From: Ptiloglossa arizonensis
Taxonomy: Eukaryota > Arthropoda > Insecta > Hymenoptera > Colletidae
Reading direction: 5' to 3'
Assembly: GCF_051014685.1 (NCBI RefSeq)
Contig: NC_135051.1
Location: 9,257,557-9,321,556, forward strand
DNA: 64,000 nucleotides
How positions within the stretch are numbered: the stretch's first letter is position 1; every line of letters starts with the position of its first letter. The notes below the pieces were generated by a model that saw only the letters and a list, made by a program, of their open reading frames with translations, searched no databases and was not told the origin of the DNA. Made by a program: the position numbers and the translations under genes. This document shows, one piece after another, positions 25,505-38,049 of the stretch.

Positions 25505-26650
25505 CGGCTGCGGACTCCCGTAGCGTCCGTTGGTACAGTCACGTTGAACACCGTACCGATATACGTTGGACATACGAAACTTTAAAAACGGATAACTCGT
25601 TGGGGATAGGTTAAAACGGAATACTATATACACCAAATTGTGTTAGTTTTTTACGAACTACAAGTTTCTCATGACGCCCCACTCGTAATTTTGCGATCGA
25701 ACGATCCTATTCTGATGTTCCGCTAACACGTTCGCAGAGGCCTCTTGATTTCGACTGTACTGCAAGCGACCGCTCGTGGCTGCCGGTGGCGTCTACGGTA
25801 CAGTCGACTCGTACACCTAGCGCTGTTTCTTCCAGAAAATATATTTTCAATAATCCATAACGTCGTTCCACAAGGTTTAAGGGTTATATTATATACACCA
25901 AATCGGGTCAGTTTTTTTTTCTCTACAAGTTTCTCATGACGCCCCATGCGTAATATTGCGATTTAAAGGACCGAAATATGATTTTTCACAATCCTTTGGC
26001 CGATTTGATCAGATCGGACTGTACAAAGCGACCACTCCGGGATTCGTAGCGTCAAGCATATAGTCGCATCATATGACAATCAGTATACATTCTACAGATA
26101 TGCTTGAAAAAAAAAAAACTGGTTTATTAAATGTTGATCACGATTCCAGTTTCGTGACAACGAACCACGCTTGACAGGTGTCGTTGTTGATAAAATTACA
26201 GATATTCCTGTTCTGCATCGTTTGTATCATCTACATCATCAACTTCATTATCTTTATCTATAACAATTCCTACTGTTCTGTTTACGAAAGGAGGAATTTC
26301 GTGTGTCGCGAGACACGACGACATCAAAGGTTCCATTGTTCCCTAATATACGAGGAATGCGTGTAGGAAAAATGTATTTATCGTATCTAAAAATTGATAC
26401 ATTCACGTATAATTGCATCCAATTAGTGCGATATTTTAATAGGCCGCGACTGTCGAACCGACTACTCGGTTTCTTCCTCGCTTTAGTGGTACAGTAACGT
26501 TCAACACGTTCGAAAGGATGGCTGCAATATACGATCTTTGGAAATTGATAACTTCCTAACCGTTGACTGTAGAAGGATACTGTATTCACATAATCGTGTT
26601 AGTTTTTTACGAGGAAAATATTTCTCAGGAAGCGCCTTGCTCGATTTTAT
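25505..26650. repeat. Three eroded copies of a repeat of about 200-265 bp upstream of the SWIB-domain gene
   Basis: The block TATATACACCAAAT(T/C)G(T/G)GT(T/C)AGTTTTTT followed by CTACAAGTTTCTCATGACGCCCCA occurs at 25626-25680 and again 265 bp later, around 25890-25946. A third, more diverged copy near 26588-26640 has AATCGTGTTAGTTTTTTACG and TTTCTCAGGAAGCGCC. Each copy is preceded by a TACAGTCACGTTGAAC-like or GACTGTAC...GCGACC segment. The first copy starts within about 50 bp of the SWIB gene ATG, so it probably contributes to its 5' UTR or promoter. Confidence 0.7.
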
Positions 26651-27341
26651 CATCCGACGCATCCAGCGAGAAGTTACGGTGTCTCCGTCGCGAATACTTT
26701 TGGCACTGGCTGTATCTAATGTGGCAGGTTCGTTGGAAGACGAATTTCTCGGTAAAATTTCATACAAATTTATTTCGGAAACTCGATCACAATAGTTTGA
26801 AAATTTTTTCGAAACGATCTACGTATTTAATTTCTTTTATTTTAACTTGTAAAATATATTTACTGATGACACGTCGGAACGCAGTGCCGCCACGGGTGTT
26901 TGAACATTTTAATATGGCGGTTTCATTTTTCGCGGATTCACCTCGAGTCCTTGGCTCATCGTCAACGATTGCATTCACTATTCTACGGCAATGAAGAATT
27001 TCACATCGGTATAGGACACTGCGATAACTTTACGCAAATATTATGTGTACAAATGCAAAGTTTTCGAACGTAAAATGCCAATAATACGAACTTTTGCTAA
27101 AAATATATGGTTTTCCCACTCAATCTTTAGTCTACTTCCGGTGCATCGACATCGTTTGTTTTGCGACGTGAAATTATTACCGTACAACTACCAGAGATTG
27201 TCAAATATTCCTCTACGTATTACGGTAACCATTTTTAACTAACTCTCGAGTCATTTGTTCTTTGTTTATAATGTACGCAAGGAAGGTCACAGTTGTCGAC
27301 TTGTCTCGGAAATATTGATATTTTCGGACTACAGTCGAGGC

Positions 27342-27360
27342 CGTGGCGCCATCTAGCGAC
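27342..27360 (-). promoter_or_regulatory. CTCF-like motif
   Basis: The minus strand reads CGCTAGATGGCGCCAC, which fits the bilaterian CTCF core (C-x-C-T-A-G-A-T-G-G-C-G-C). It sits 50 bp upstream of ATG 27409. This is a motif match only, and such words are expected at some rate in CpG-rich DNA. Confidence 0.35.
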
Positions 27361-27891
27361 GGCACTACGTACTATCGTTTCACTGGCGGGTAAAAGCAAC
27401 GCAACGAGAATGGCGGGAGATTCTAAATCGGGTCGATACGCAATAGAACTCGTAAAAGAAATATTCGTTACTTTGTTACGTTCAACGATGAATTGTACCG
27501 TGGAAACGCGAGTCGTTGGAAATTTGTAAATAATAAAGAGGAAATTGTTGCAACGGGTACGCGTAATGAGCAAACATCGAAGAAGATTGCCTATCGCCGC
27601 GAAAAAGAAAAGACTACGATAGGTGAGAAAAAATTTGTAATATTTTTCGTTTACAATCCGATCGTTTTCGCATCGATAAAAGAGATCGAAATATCGATTG
27701 CGTATATTTATTTTCCATTCGTTCCTTACCATTCCCGTTGTCACTTTGAACGTTATCGATTCAGACTGGAATAAGAATTCAGAACTGGTAGGTAACTGTT
27801 GGAATTACTACGGTCGATACACGATCGTAACATTTTTGCGTACGTTTACCGACTTTTGCTATTTCGATCGACAAAGTTCACACCTTTGTTC

Positions 27892-27904
27892 GCAGAGGGC
27901 GCCC
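27892..27904 (+). promoter_or_regulatory. CTCF-like motif
   Basis: GCAGAGGGCGCCC matches the core AGRKGGCGC of CTCF sites. It is about 540 bp from the previous one and in the opposite orientation. Binding is inferred from motif alone. Confidence 0.35.
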
Positions 27905-28061
27905 GAATGCATTACCCTCCACCGAGTCGACAAGTTGATTCGCGCGAGCTTCGTTACGGTCACGTACCGCACGTGCGGGCGAATGGCGAGACGTTTGGAG
28001 AGACCGCCACAGATGTCGCACCAATGCAGAGGAGCTATTTTCTATGAATTTTACGTTACAG

Positions 28062-28156
28062 AACACGTGTGGTGGGACGGACTTATAGTGGTGTTATCAT
28101 TGCTATTTGGTTGTACCATGACCTCCTTTTACGTGGCTCATACGATGGCGTACTAA
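28062..28156 (+). other. Possible terminal coding exon for a short membrane peptide
   Basis: The acceptor TTTTACGTTACAG at 28049-28061 is followed by an open frame of 30 residues. It begins HVWWDGLIVVLSLLFG, continues through a further hydrophobic stretch and ends MAY before TAA at 28154-28156. The hydrophobic stretch is long enough to cross a membrane. An inverted repeat (CCGAATG / CATTCGG with a 6-nt loop) lies directly after the stop. No partner exon could be fixed upstream and I do not recognise the family, so this may be chance. Confidence 0.2.
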
Positions 28157-31100
28157 CCGAATGTGAAAACATTCGGCCTCGAGAACTGAATGGAAGCGAT
28201 TTATTCGCTGCGGATCGGTCGACGGAGATCACACGAGCGATTCAATTAACAATACCGGCCGAACGAACGAATCGGCCGGGAGATTTTCGATGGAAATCGT
28301 TCCCTACGTTTCGTAATCGAAGCTCCCGAATTTTCCTACGCTTTCCCAGAGGAAATGCGAAACCGATGAACGTCCAACAAACTCGAATCGACGACCGCGA
28401 CCGTTGTATTACCAAAGTGTCCAACATCGATGTTTACGCTTTTTAAGAAAACATCCAGAGTTTCCGAAAAGTCTCCGAGCCGGACTCGTTTCCCTTCGAA
28501 ACGCACGCGAGTATCGTTGCTATTCCGTGGCATTCGATAGCGTTTCTGAAACGTTGCCGTGCAATCCACGTTGCACAGAGCCACGCACGCACACAGTTGC
28601 GCGAGGCGTGAATTTTCGATGGATATCGTGCGTGCGCGTGTTGCCCGCGCGTGTGTACGTCCACGTACGAATTCGAGGCGGGCACACAGGCGCGCGCACA
28701 CCACGGGCGTGCGTGAATGGACAGAGAGACATCCGAATGATTTCTTGCGTCACGTGTGTTGGTCTCGCGTGTTTGGTGTGCGTGCTCCCACCACGTGGCC
28801 GCGTACGTTGCACACTGGCTGCTCGAACGCACACCGAGTCAGAGTCGGTGTGTACGCGCGAGAAAGGCGACACACGCACGTCTCGAATGTCCCCGCGCGC
28901 GTCTCGCGCCGTTTCTCTCTCTTACCAGCGTCGTTTATATACGAACGTCTAGCGGCTCGTCACGTGTACGTGTCAAAATCAATATTTGGCGTTACTAGGT
29001 TATGATAACACTGCACCGTGTCGACGACGCTCGTGTGTCTTACGTACATAGCGACGCGGGTGGTTCGCGCGTGTAATCTCGTATCCCCCGTGAAATTTCT
29101 CGTCGTCCTCCGTTCGTTGTTATCGTTGTTGTCGTTTCGCGCGAGCTTCGCTTGGACGGAACTCGCCTCCCTGGTAGGGGGAATCCAAGAAAGAGCAATG
29201 TCGTTGCACCGACCGAAAATTTCTCGAGACCGGTTTCGTTCCTCGGTGTGCGCGTGCGCGCGCGTTCCGCGGCGATCTTGATATCACCGCTCGGAACTAT
29301 GGTTCACAATTAATCGTTCGCGCACCGCGCGTACGAATCAATTTCGTCGGAGCACCGTGGAAAAACAAACGGAACCGAAGGGGCCCCCGCGTAAATTGCA
29401 GAAAACGTACTCGGACGGCCAATGAATTTTAATACCCGCGTAATTATCCTCGTAATCTGATGCAACCCTGTAACTTTCCAGTCGAATCGGTCTCGTTCTA
29501 TCCCAGCTACTTGGCATTCCGCGTTTCCGCCGCGCTTTCGTTACCCCAAGAAGCGCGGCAGGAATGTTGTGCTTACTTAGCTCGTCGAGTGGATCCCGTC
29601 CTCGGAGGAATACCGGCACAACAGGTGTACACCGCTCTACATAATGCACAGAGGAGATTTTCAGCACCGCGAGCCGGCCAACTCGAGAGACATTCGACAA
29701 CTCGTGGCCTCGCGAGCGCCTAACGACACTGTACTCGATACAACCACGTCCTTCGACCCCGATACGAGTTCTCTCGGTTATTTCTCCGTTTGCGTTCGAC
29801 TCGCTCTCGATCCAACCGACCGATCCTTCGAAAAACGACCGGTTCACGGTGAATACAGTATCGAATCTCGGAAAATTCGCTCGTTCGACGATTACTCGAC
29901 GATTACTCGACGATTACTCGACGATTACTCGACGATTACTCGACGAGGAGGACTCTCTTCGTCGTTCGGTGTCGACTAACCTAACCCAAGACCTTCGCGG
30001 TGCAGATTGCTTGGATTTTCACCGTTTCGAAGGAGCAGGAGAGGGTAGGTATTCGCTTCGGGTGGAAAATTATTCGAGCGGAGGGATCGGGTACATTACA
30101 CGAGTAATGTTGCGTTTTCGAGTTCTTTCTCCGCGCCAAAATAGCATTGTCCGAGGTTCCGGCGGGCTCGTTTGTCCTCCGCTACGGTTTAATTACCATT
30201 TTAGCGAAACAAAGCCGACGTTTTTCTATCAACGGCGTTGCAGGACTTCGTACGGTTTGCGTTTAATCCCGTCGGACGAGCACTTTTAATTACTCGATGA
30301 GGGGGAAAAACGAGAAGAAAAACAGATTTATCGTCCTTAATATACTAGTTTTATTCGTTTATCCTTTCATGCTTTCAGCGAGTACACGTCAGTCTGTTTG
30401 TCATGTTCGTTGCTTGTTTCTCTTTCCCTTCTCTTTCCCCCGCGTCGTCCCTCTCTACCCGTTCCCTTCCCCTCTCCACGGCAGACCAGAGAGACAATTC
30501 CTGCTCGGACAATTTTCCACGCATGGACTGCCAGGTTTTTTTTTTTTTTTACCCGACGTCCACGCCTATCTTCCGGTAGAACGATTCGGGGGCAGACGAG
30601 GAGACTCCGGACCCAACCCCTCCTTCGGGGGATTTTTCCCAATTCGCTCGCGAGGGACACGAGAGACACCGAGAGACATCCGCGCGTCTTAGCGAGGATC
30701 CAACACGGACCCGTAACGAGGGAACCGGATCGGGACGAAAAAGGAGTCGATCTTTCCGTTTCTCGAGTCCGTTGAGGTCTTCTGGATAATCGAATAGAAA
30801 ATTGAAACTTTGAACGTCTCGAAGACGAAAGCTTTGGCTCCTCTACCGAATCTCGTCAACGAAGCAGCGCTCGGTAACGATCGTAGGAACGGACGGTTTA
30901 AATTTAGAAAGTCTTTCTCTCGGTCTTCTACCCCCGTCGAGACGTCGAGCATCGTATCGCGTCATCGACGTCGTTCGACGAGTATGGATTTATCTCCGTG
31001 GAGAATCATTCCCGTTGTGCGTTCCGCGAACGAAACTAACGAGTATTTACCGATAGACGGAACCGATAGGAAAAATAAATTACAGCCGATAACGGAATTA

Positions 31101-32618
31101 GAAGGTACGAGTGGTCGGTCGCGTTGTTCGAAAAGGCGCGGTACGACGGGAACGGAAGCGGGCGAGGTGGACCAACGGGCCGTAATTTATTTTTACGCGT
31201 CTCGGGCGACCGTTACGATTTAATTAAACGAAAAAGTGTTCCGCGGCGATGCGTCGCGGCGCTTCGACACCGGTCGATTTTACGCGTCGCGAAAAACGAC
31301 GCGAAAATAGCGAGGCTCTCTCCCGTAAATCGTGGTCTATTTAATTAGCTCTTCCAGCGGCGAGCTCTCGGTAAATATTTTGCTTTATCGTTGCGCCCAC
31401 ATGCGCCCGTATACTTCGATTATAACGCGGAACGGACGTAACGAACGGTGTTTTGACAGTAACACGAATATCGTGGAAACGAACCGTGTCGGTTGCGAGC
31501 CGTTTCGAGCGTAACGCGTCGATGCACCGGCTCTCGCGATTTCAATCCTTGGAAAAACGCGCGCGGGACGACCAGCCACGGGAACGACCCTATCCAACCG
31601 AACGAAACCAAATAGAAAAATTATAGCGCGGCCAACTTTTCACGCGAAGAATCTTTGATCGCGCTCCTCGCGAGCTTTCCTCGGGACCGGGACGTTTCCA
31701 AGAAACATCCTCCTCGAAAACCTATCCACCGCGCGAACCAATTTCCTCGCGATTAATTTCCTCCGGATTTACTTACGAGCCGCGGCACGATGCGCGATCC
31801 AGTTGTCAAAGCTCGAGAAACGTCTCGATCTACTCAGAATTCTACCGACGAGCAAGCCTAACGCGACACTTTATTATTTTGCAAATCCTTGTAATCTCGA
31901 AATCAACGACAGTCGAACGATCGCGAGTTTACCCCGAAGTAACCTACCAACGGTTCCGCGTTTAGAAACTTTGGAATTCGATGCGAGAAAGGAGGTATCC
32001 TAATTTCGGGGGTGTCGGTGCAGGAGCGATGCACTCGGGTGCAACGCGCGCGGACGGTATGCATCTATCTTGTCTTCTGTCGCAACAGATGCCTGTTGCA
32101 ACGCGGCCCGGGCGACGCTGCCACGTTTTCGGCGGTCCTGCGCGGAGCCCACCGTCTTCTTTTTCCCCGCTCCTCGGGGAGCTTCCTTTCTCTTCGGGAA
32201 AACGGTTTTCGCCCTTTTTCACCACGCGATCGGACATTGACCCTTCGCCGGCGTGGCCGAGGGGTGGAAAACACGGGGCTCCGCGAGCAGAAGGGACGAG
32301 ACGGATGTTTCGCAGTTCCTTTTTATCGATTGCCGCGTACCGTTACTTTCAGATTCCGGGACGCTCCTCTCGTTATCGCCCGCCCGTAACAGTCGATCGA
32401 GCCAGTTACGCTCGAACCGCCCTTGCTTCCTACGGTGACATCCGCCGAGGAACGTCCTCCGACGCCCCCACCCTTCGAATCGCACCGAGAAGGGACTCGA
32501 ATCGAAAAGCTCGCGCGATAAACGTACCCGAAATCGATCTTTCTCGATCGAGAACTTCTTTTACGCGGTGTCGCGAAGTATCGGTTTGGCTATCGATCAA
32601 CGAGAGAACTCGGAACTG
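28157..32618. other. Gene-free, CpG-dense stretch
   Basis: No exon, RNA gene or transposon is recognised. Between 28.55 and 29.3 kb the sequence is rich in alternating CGTG/CACG words and CpG, which opens long Arg/His-rich frames on both strands with no domain pattern. Further right it has a tandem 11-mer at 29886 and a T-run at 30537-30550. Confidence 0.5.
29886..29946. repeat. Tandem 11-bp repeat
   Basis: Five perfect copies of CGACGATTACT run from 29886 to 29940, followed by a partial sixth. The lack of divergence suggests recent or ongoing slippage. The period is not a multiple of three, so it is not a coding repeat. Confidence 0.95.
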
Positions 32619-32920
32619 TTTTTGTTGCAAAGTTCAGATTATAATATCTAGTTTGTTATAATATGCATCTCGCGTATCTAGTAGTACAGTTAACGTATAT
32701 GTAAGAATACAAAGTTCGAAGAAATGCGTATACGGTGATACGTGTCGTGTGATCTTTCTGACTCTGGAACTCGACTAAAAAAGAAAAGTCGAAAAAGAAA
32801 AACGACCAAACCATTGACCGCGTGGCGGACGACCCCTCCGCGCCGATACGGAGAGAGTTCTTAAAACTGACATTGACGTCTGGTCTTAAGATCGTTGTTG
32901 CATTCGCTCCGATAGTTTTT
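32619..32920 (+). mobile_element. Dispersed 0.3-kb repeat, copy A (probable non-autonomous element or solo-LTR remnant)
   Basis: This copy aligns throughout with a second, same-orientation copy at 38050-38360. Shared blocks in order are AGTTCAGA(T/C)TATAATATCT, ATCTCGCGTATC(T/C)AGTAGTA, AAGAATA(C/T)AAAGTTCGAA, CTTTCTGACTCTGGA, GGAACTCGACTAAAAA, CCAAACCATTGACCGC, AGTTCTTAAAACTG and TTGTTGCATTCG. Copy A has an extra stretch of about 23 bp after CATTGACCGC. I see no open frame inside. TATA-like and AATAAA-like words would suit a transposon regulatory end, but the class cannot be fixed. Confidence 0.75.
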
Positions 32921-34166
32921 ATTCGGTAGGTTTCGGTAACCGAAGACGAAACTCTTGGAAAGCGTTCGAGATGGTTCTTATTTTTTCTTCTCCTCCGTTT
33001 CGTTTCCGTCGGTTAAACGATTTCGCGGTGGGAAATTCCATAGGATCGGGTCTTTTGTCGTCGGCGAGGTGAGCGCTCCTCGAGAATTTCCTCGCGCGAA
33101 ACGAATTTAGAAAGTTTCCAGATTTTCCAGCGACGCTTTCGGGCAATCCGTGGCAAACTTCCACCACCGATTCCCCGCTCGGACGTCTCTCTTCGCGCAA
33201 CCGACCCGTCTCGACGTATTTTTCCACGCCGGACGATGTTCCTCGACGAATAATTTACCTCTCGAGAATTCCCCGTGCGATCTTTCGAAACTGTCTCACC
33301 GTTCGTATCCTTCCGGCGGTCGCGGGATTTTCTCGATCGAATCGTTGCAGAGCCGCGCGCTAGTCGCGTTGTTTCGCGATCGATCCCGTTCGAGCGGAAT
33401 AATCGCGACCGGGGCGGAAATCGCTTCTCCCATCCCCCTGTTCCAGTTCGTTGTCATCGAGAGACCCAATTTCGAGGGAAACGTCGCGTCGAATCGTTCC
33501 GCCGCGAGTCCTCGAACGTCCCGGTTCGCCCCCTTTCGGCCCCTCCTCGAGCCCAGCGAGGAAATTCGGCGCGCCTCGTAACGGAGGAGACGCGAAAAGA
33601 GAAAAGACCGACTCGTCCCCTCTCGCGTAATTAAGGACCGAGAGGGTCGGTGGTCTCACCGTGGGGACGGGGGGCAGCGGTAGATCGATCGGGTTCGTCG
33701 CGTATAAACGGCCGGTGCGGTGCATCCCCCGTGTAACCGGTGGACCGTGAACCTGTGTACGGCTGAACACGCGCGCACGTGGCCAGTTGTTCGCGGCAGA
33801 TTACGAGACGAGAAACCTGGCCCGCAGAAGGCCCGAGAATTCGCGGGATGAAGGGTTCTCACGCTCGATCCCGAACCTACCCTAAATCCATTAGAACGAG
33901 GACGAGGAAGACACACCCTTGGAAGGAAGCTGGTTCGGGCGGACTGTTGGCTGGGCAACCTAGGACACCTCTGTCTTCTCCGGTTCCCTCTTCCTCTTCC
34001 TCCACACCGCGCGGATATCTTGTTTCCTCGCCGGCGGAGGGCTCGGGCCCTGAGACGACACCCCGCGCGCGGACCACGTTGCTCGATGTGTCTCGGTGGT
34101 GGGAGAGAAAGGGCCCGGTCTTCTCGAGAGAGAAACCGAAAGGTGGACCGCGAATCCTCTACGCAT

Positions 34167-34191
34167 GAGAGAGAGAGAGAGAGAGAGAGAG
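34167..34191. repeat. (GA)n microsatellite
   Basis: An uninterrupted GA run follows CGCATGA and is followed by GGGGAGAGTG. Confidence 0.95.
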
Positions 34192-34365
34192 GGGAGAGTG
34201 TAAGCGCGAGGGAGACCGCGACGACGTTACGTCGCTGCACCGGGGGTGGAAGCGAGAAAAGGAGAGCGAACGAGACAGTGAGAGGCGGCAACGCCCATTT
34301 TTTGATAAGCTAGTTACTCGCCGGCAGGCTAGCAGCTCTCGCGAAGGGCGAGAGGGTGGCTCGGT

Positions 34366-34403
34366 CGGCGGCGGCGGCGGCGGTGGCGGCGGTGGCGGCG
34401 GCA
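34366..34403. repeat. (GGC)n/(GGT) trinucleotide tract
   Basis: GGC units are interrupted twice by GGT. The tract lies in a GC-rich segment with no supported reading frame. Confidence 0.9.
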
Positions 34404-34785
34404 GGAGGTTGAGGCCGAGGAGGTGGCGTAGGAGGTGGTGGAGAAAGAAGGGTGGGTACGGCGGGTGTCGGGTTCTACGGAGATCAATAACTGCATAAAA
34501 ATAAAGTGAGGCTCTGGCCCGCTACCTTTAACCCACCGCCCCTTCCGAGTTCTCCACCTTCACCTTTTCCTCCGCCGCCCAGCCCGCCCGCGCCTAGACG
34601 CCCGACGGCTTCGTTCGTTCTCCTTCCTTCGCTGCCCCTTCCGACCCCCTCCCACCTTCTTCGCCGCCTCCTCCTCCTCTTCCTCTTCCTTCTCCAGCAC
34701 CCCCAGTCCTGCTCCCGCAACGCTCCCGATCTCCTACGCAGCAACGTCTTTGCCGTGCCCTGCCACCCACTCCCACTCCCACCGC

Positions 34786-34817
34786 CACCGGCACCGGCAC
34801 CGGCACCGGCACCGGCA
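34786..34817. repeat. (CACCGG)n hexamer tract
   Basis: About five tandem CACCGG units start at 34786. They create Pro-Ala or Gly-Val repeats in open frames on both strands, with no other sign of coding. Confidence 0.95.
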
Positions 34818-36165
34818 ACCCCCGTTCCTCTCCTTTACCGTCCCATCCACCTTTACCTCCGATCCCCGTGCCCTCGCGCGCGTTCCTCCTCCGCCTCTCG
34901 TCGCCCAGCCGTGCGCCACCGATGAGGATCCGGAGGTTATTGCCTGTATTTTCTTAAGGGATGAATTTTCCGCGAGGACCGCCACGGCTACGGGTGGCCG
35001 TTGCTACCGCCGACAACGGCCGCCCCCGTACCACCCGTCGTACGATCTCCCCGCCGGCCCCTGACCCCGCGCTCGCTCGCTCCCTCCTTTTCGCTCCTTT
35101 TCTTTTCCCTCTTTCTCTCCGTCCTTCCGTCCTGCACCGTGCAGGGTTGGGGGCAGTTCGCTTCCGATGTACGCGATACGCCAAGTTTCCGGGATGTTCT
35201 CCGGGGAACGTCCGACGGGGGCTGATCAATTTCGCGATGGAGATGCATCTACCTGGCCGCGTCGAGCGTTGTTCGTGGACGCGCGGATGTTACCAACACC
35301 ATCGGGTCGCGTACCGAGAGGGAAGAAAAAAATATTGCTATTTTTCACCGCGTTTCTCGATCCACCGTCCAGGGGAGAATATTTCGCACGGAGAAGCGAA
35401 AGGAACGTCCAAACGCGCTCCTAGGGGGTCCGCGAGGAGGAGGAAATATTTCACCCCGTCCCGAGGAGGAACGAGACCCGCTCTCGAGTACGGTGACGCG
35501 GTTTTCGGAGCGGAGTGTTTTTCCAGAGAGGCCCGTCTCCGAACTCGTTCCCCGGAGGGACGAAATTCAGGCCCCCCGTGACTCGAGGGGCCCCCGCGAG
35601 GGATCGAGTCCCTCGACGGTAGTTTTTCGAATCCGCGGAAGCAACGGGCGCGCTCGCTCCCGTTGGAAAACCGCGCGGTCGGCAAGAGCGGGACAAAAGC
35701 CGCACGAGAGGGGGAATTACGATTCCGTGTATTTCGAGAGCAACAAGTACTTACAGTCCCTTTGTGGAGCACGCTACGGCTGGAGAGACATCGAAGGGAG
35801 CGGAGAACAAAGTTGCAACGAGCGCGCAACTCGGCGCGGAACTCGCCGATCTATATAATTCACGAGTGGCGGTCGTTTAGGCGCGGATCGGACGAGGCGG
35901 CGATCGTTTTTTGCACATCCGGCAATTCGCGAAACAAAAACACGAAACCGCACCGCGGTGGTGGCTTTTCGAACAAACTTGCGGGACGTCGCGACCCGAG
36001 TCGTTGTCGTAACCAATTCCCCGAAGCGAATTTCGCTAATGAGTTTTGTTAAGGGACTTTTAATGAGGGCCGATGTTCTCGCGGCGCTCAAAAATGTATC
36101 CCCGGAAAAATTCGCCGATCTCGAGTAATTCTGGCCTAGGAGGGGGGCCCGAGATTGTCCGACCG

Positions 36166-36184
36166 CCCCCCCCCCCCCCCCCCC
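36166..36184. repeat. Homopolymer run of 19 C
   Basis: Nineteen consecutive C bases precede GCGCCCTCTCC. The assembled length may be unreliable. Confidence 0.95.
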
Positions 36185-36359
36185 GCGCCCTCTCCACCGC
36201 GAGCAGACGATAATTAAACCGGGCGAAACCGTTCTCCGAGTCTCCGGTTATACCCCTAACGACAGCAATCGCGGCTAACGCCGATGGTACGTGGGTCCTT
36301 TGCTAAACGATCCGACGTTTTCGTCGAGTTTCGACTCCCAGGGGCCGCGAGTTCCGAGG

Positions 36360-37060
36360 GGGGATGGGGAAAATGCCACGCGCGGAGGAGCCTCCTCGAA
36401 AACCCACCCTCCTCTCCTACCCGGTGGATCTTTTTCTTTCCACCGAGGCAAATGTGCAACGCGCCCTCCCTCGTGGAGGGAGCTCCTCGAAAACCCCCTT
36501 CCTCCGTGCACACCGAACCCCGTCCCCTAGCCTTGCCCGATTCTTTTTCCTCTTCTTTCGACCAAGACTCGCGGTGAATCTTTTCTTTCGACCGAGCCGG
36601 ATACGCAACGTGGGAGGGGGGCCTCGTCGAAAACCCCCTTTCGACCGAGACAAACGTGTAACTCTTTCTTACCCTCTATCGGTGATTATTTGTTTTTTTC
36701 TTCTTTAGCAACGCGGACGCGTAACGTGCCCCCGCGGAGGGAGCTCGTTCAAAACCCCCTTCTTTCTCCTCTCCAACCGGTGGATTCTTTATTTTTTTTT
36801 CTATCGACCAAGGCGGATACGTAAGCTTTCCCAAAGAGGGGGGGTCGCGATTAATTTTCTTTTTTATTCTTCTAAAACCGACGTAACTCTTCCTTTCCCA
36901 CCCCCGGTGATTCTTTCTCCCTCGAGCGAAGCACGACGCGTATCGCGCCCCCGCGAGGAGGAGGCTCGTCGAAAACTCTCCTCCCCGCCCCCCGGTTGTC
37001 GGATTCTTCCGTTTTCTTTTTTTTTTACCCTCTTTCTTCGAACCGAGGCAGATGTGTAAC
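36360..37060. repeat. Degenerate tandem array, about 110-bp monomers
   Basis: The block CTCGTCGAAAACCCCCTT recurs with its core TCGAAAAC at 36396, 36487, 36627, 36748 (as TTCAAAAC) and 36969. Spacings are 91, 140, 121 and 221 (twice 110). Between copies the same order recurs: a pyrimidine stretch with ACCGGTGGATTCTTT, then CGACCGAGGC(G/A)GATACGTAACG and GCGGAGGGAG. Shared low-complexity frames on the minus strand are a by-product. Confidence 0.8.
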
Positions 37061-37308
37061 GCGCGTAGACGCATGCGACCTTCCCCTTTTTCGGGCCGGT
37101 ATCGACCGCGAGGGGCGGACCACGGGTTTTCTTTTACGTACGAAAGCAATTTCGCAGGCCGCTGCTAGTAATTTAGTGGCGCGAATAAAGGCGCGCGCGG
37201 AGAGGAGAGGCCGAGAAAGGTGGAGGTAGGTGACCGTGCATCGCGGGCGAATAAGCGCACGCATCCTCCTCTGCGGAGCAAAGGGGGTCGCGGTCGAGCC
37301 ACCCGCCG

Positions 37309-37318
37309 CCATATTAGG
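37309..37318. promoter_or_regulatory. Perfect CArG box (SRF-type site)
   Basis: CCATATTAGG fits CC(A/T)6GG exactly and equals the well-known serum response element core. It lies in a GC-rich segment 35 bp before a CTCF-like word. No transcript can be assigned, so its function is inferred from motif only. Confidence 0.4.
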
Positions 37319-37352
37319 CCGAAGGTATGCGCCGAGCTGCGGTTTATTTCTC

Positions 37353-37367
37353 CGCCAGAGGGTGCCC
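37353..37367 (+). promoter_or_regulatory. CTCF-like motif
   Basis: CGCCAGAGGGTGCCC fits the CTCF core with one weaker position (T for C after GGG). It is close to the CArG box at 37309. Confidence 0.3.
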
Positions 37368-38049
37368 GAGCGAGAACTGCCTCTTTACCGAATCTACCGA
37401 TCGTTCGAACCTTCGATTTCACGAATCGGGTCCACGGTGAAATTCGGCCCGCGACGCCTACCACGGTGGCTACCTGGCTAACGAACCAACGAGCCGAGTA
37501 ATCAATGGAACGGTATGCGCGCGTTTAGGGCCCTCGTCGGAGGAATTTATTCCTGGGGAAACTTAAAACCCTTTGTCGTCCGACGGTGGCTCGAAGCAGT
37601 GTTTCTCAAACTTTTCCGATCGCGGCCCACTTCGACGGGGCACGCAACTCACCGGGTACAGTCCCTGCGGTAAATCCTCCTTGTTGTCGACGAGTCGTAC
37701 TTTGCCCCGAGTTGGCCAGCGTTACTTCCTACGGCTGAAATTGCGAATTAAAGAGCCTCTTTGTTGTCGGTGCACCGGATACACCGCCACGTGAATTAAA
37801 ATCGAGGAGAAACCAGCCGAGGGACGCGCATGCGCCTGCGTCGACGAATCTTTTATCGGTAAGAAGACGTAGAAATTTTCGACCCTACGAAACGAGAACG
37901 CGACGCAACGGTCTGTCGTTAGGCCGCGGACCTCGACGATCTACAGGGTGTTTCAAAATTTATGCCACGACTCGTAAAGGGGCGAGATCGCTCGCGCGAA
38001 AACTCGCTCCGATTTTTTTTGCGTCGCGACGTAATTCTCCCAAGAATAA

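Larger units (their letters stand above)
26651..28061. other. Gene-free stretch with unplaced open frames
   Basis: No family is recognised. On the + strand an open frame from ATG 27409 to a stop at 27529 (start MAGDSKSGRYAIELVKE) follows a short GC-rich segment. Another frame is open from about 27698 to 28156 without a stop. Two CTCF-like motifs lie here. Nothing else is definable. Confidence 0.4.
32921..36359. other. GC-rich stretch with low-complexity tracts
   Basis: No exon is recognised, although long open frames occur on both strands because stop codons are rare in this GC-rich DNA. Examples are 33656-34291 (-) and 34961-35581 (+). It holds microsatellites (GA, GGC, CACCGG), a C19 run, and a TATAAA at 33703-33708 in a G+C-rich setting. 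It resembles the promoter or 5' UTR neighbourhood of a regulatory gene, but I cannot place a transcript. Confidence 0.45.
37061..38049. other. Gene-free stretch between the 110-bp array and repeat copy B
   Basis: No exon is recognised. The stretch holds the CArG and CTCF-like words. At about 37943 it has ACAGGGTGTTTCAAAATTTATG, a word type often seen at the ends of insect transposons, about 100 bp before repeat copy B. Confidence 0.4.
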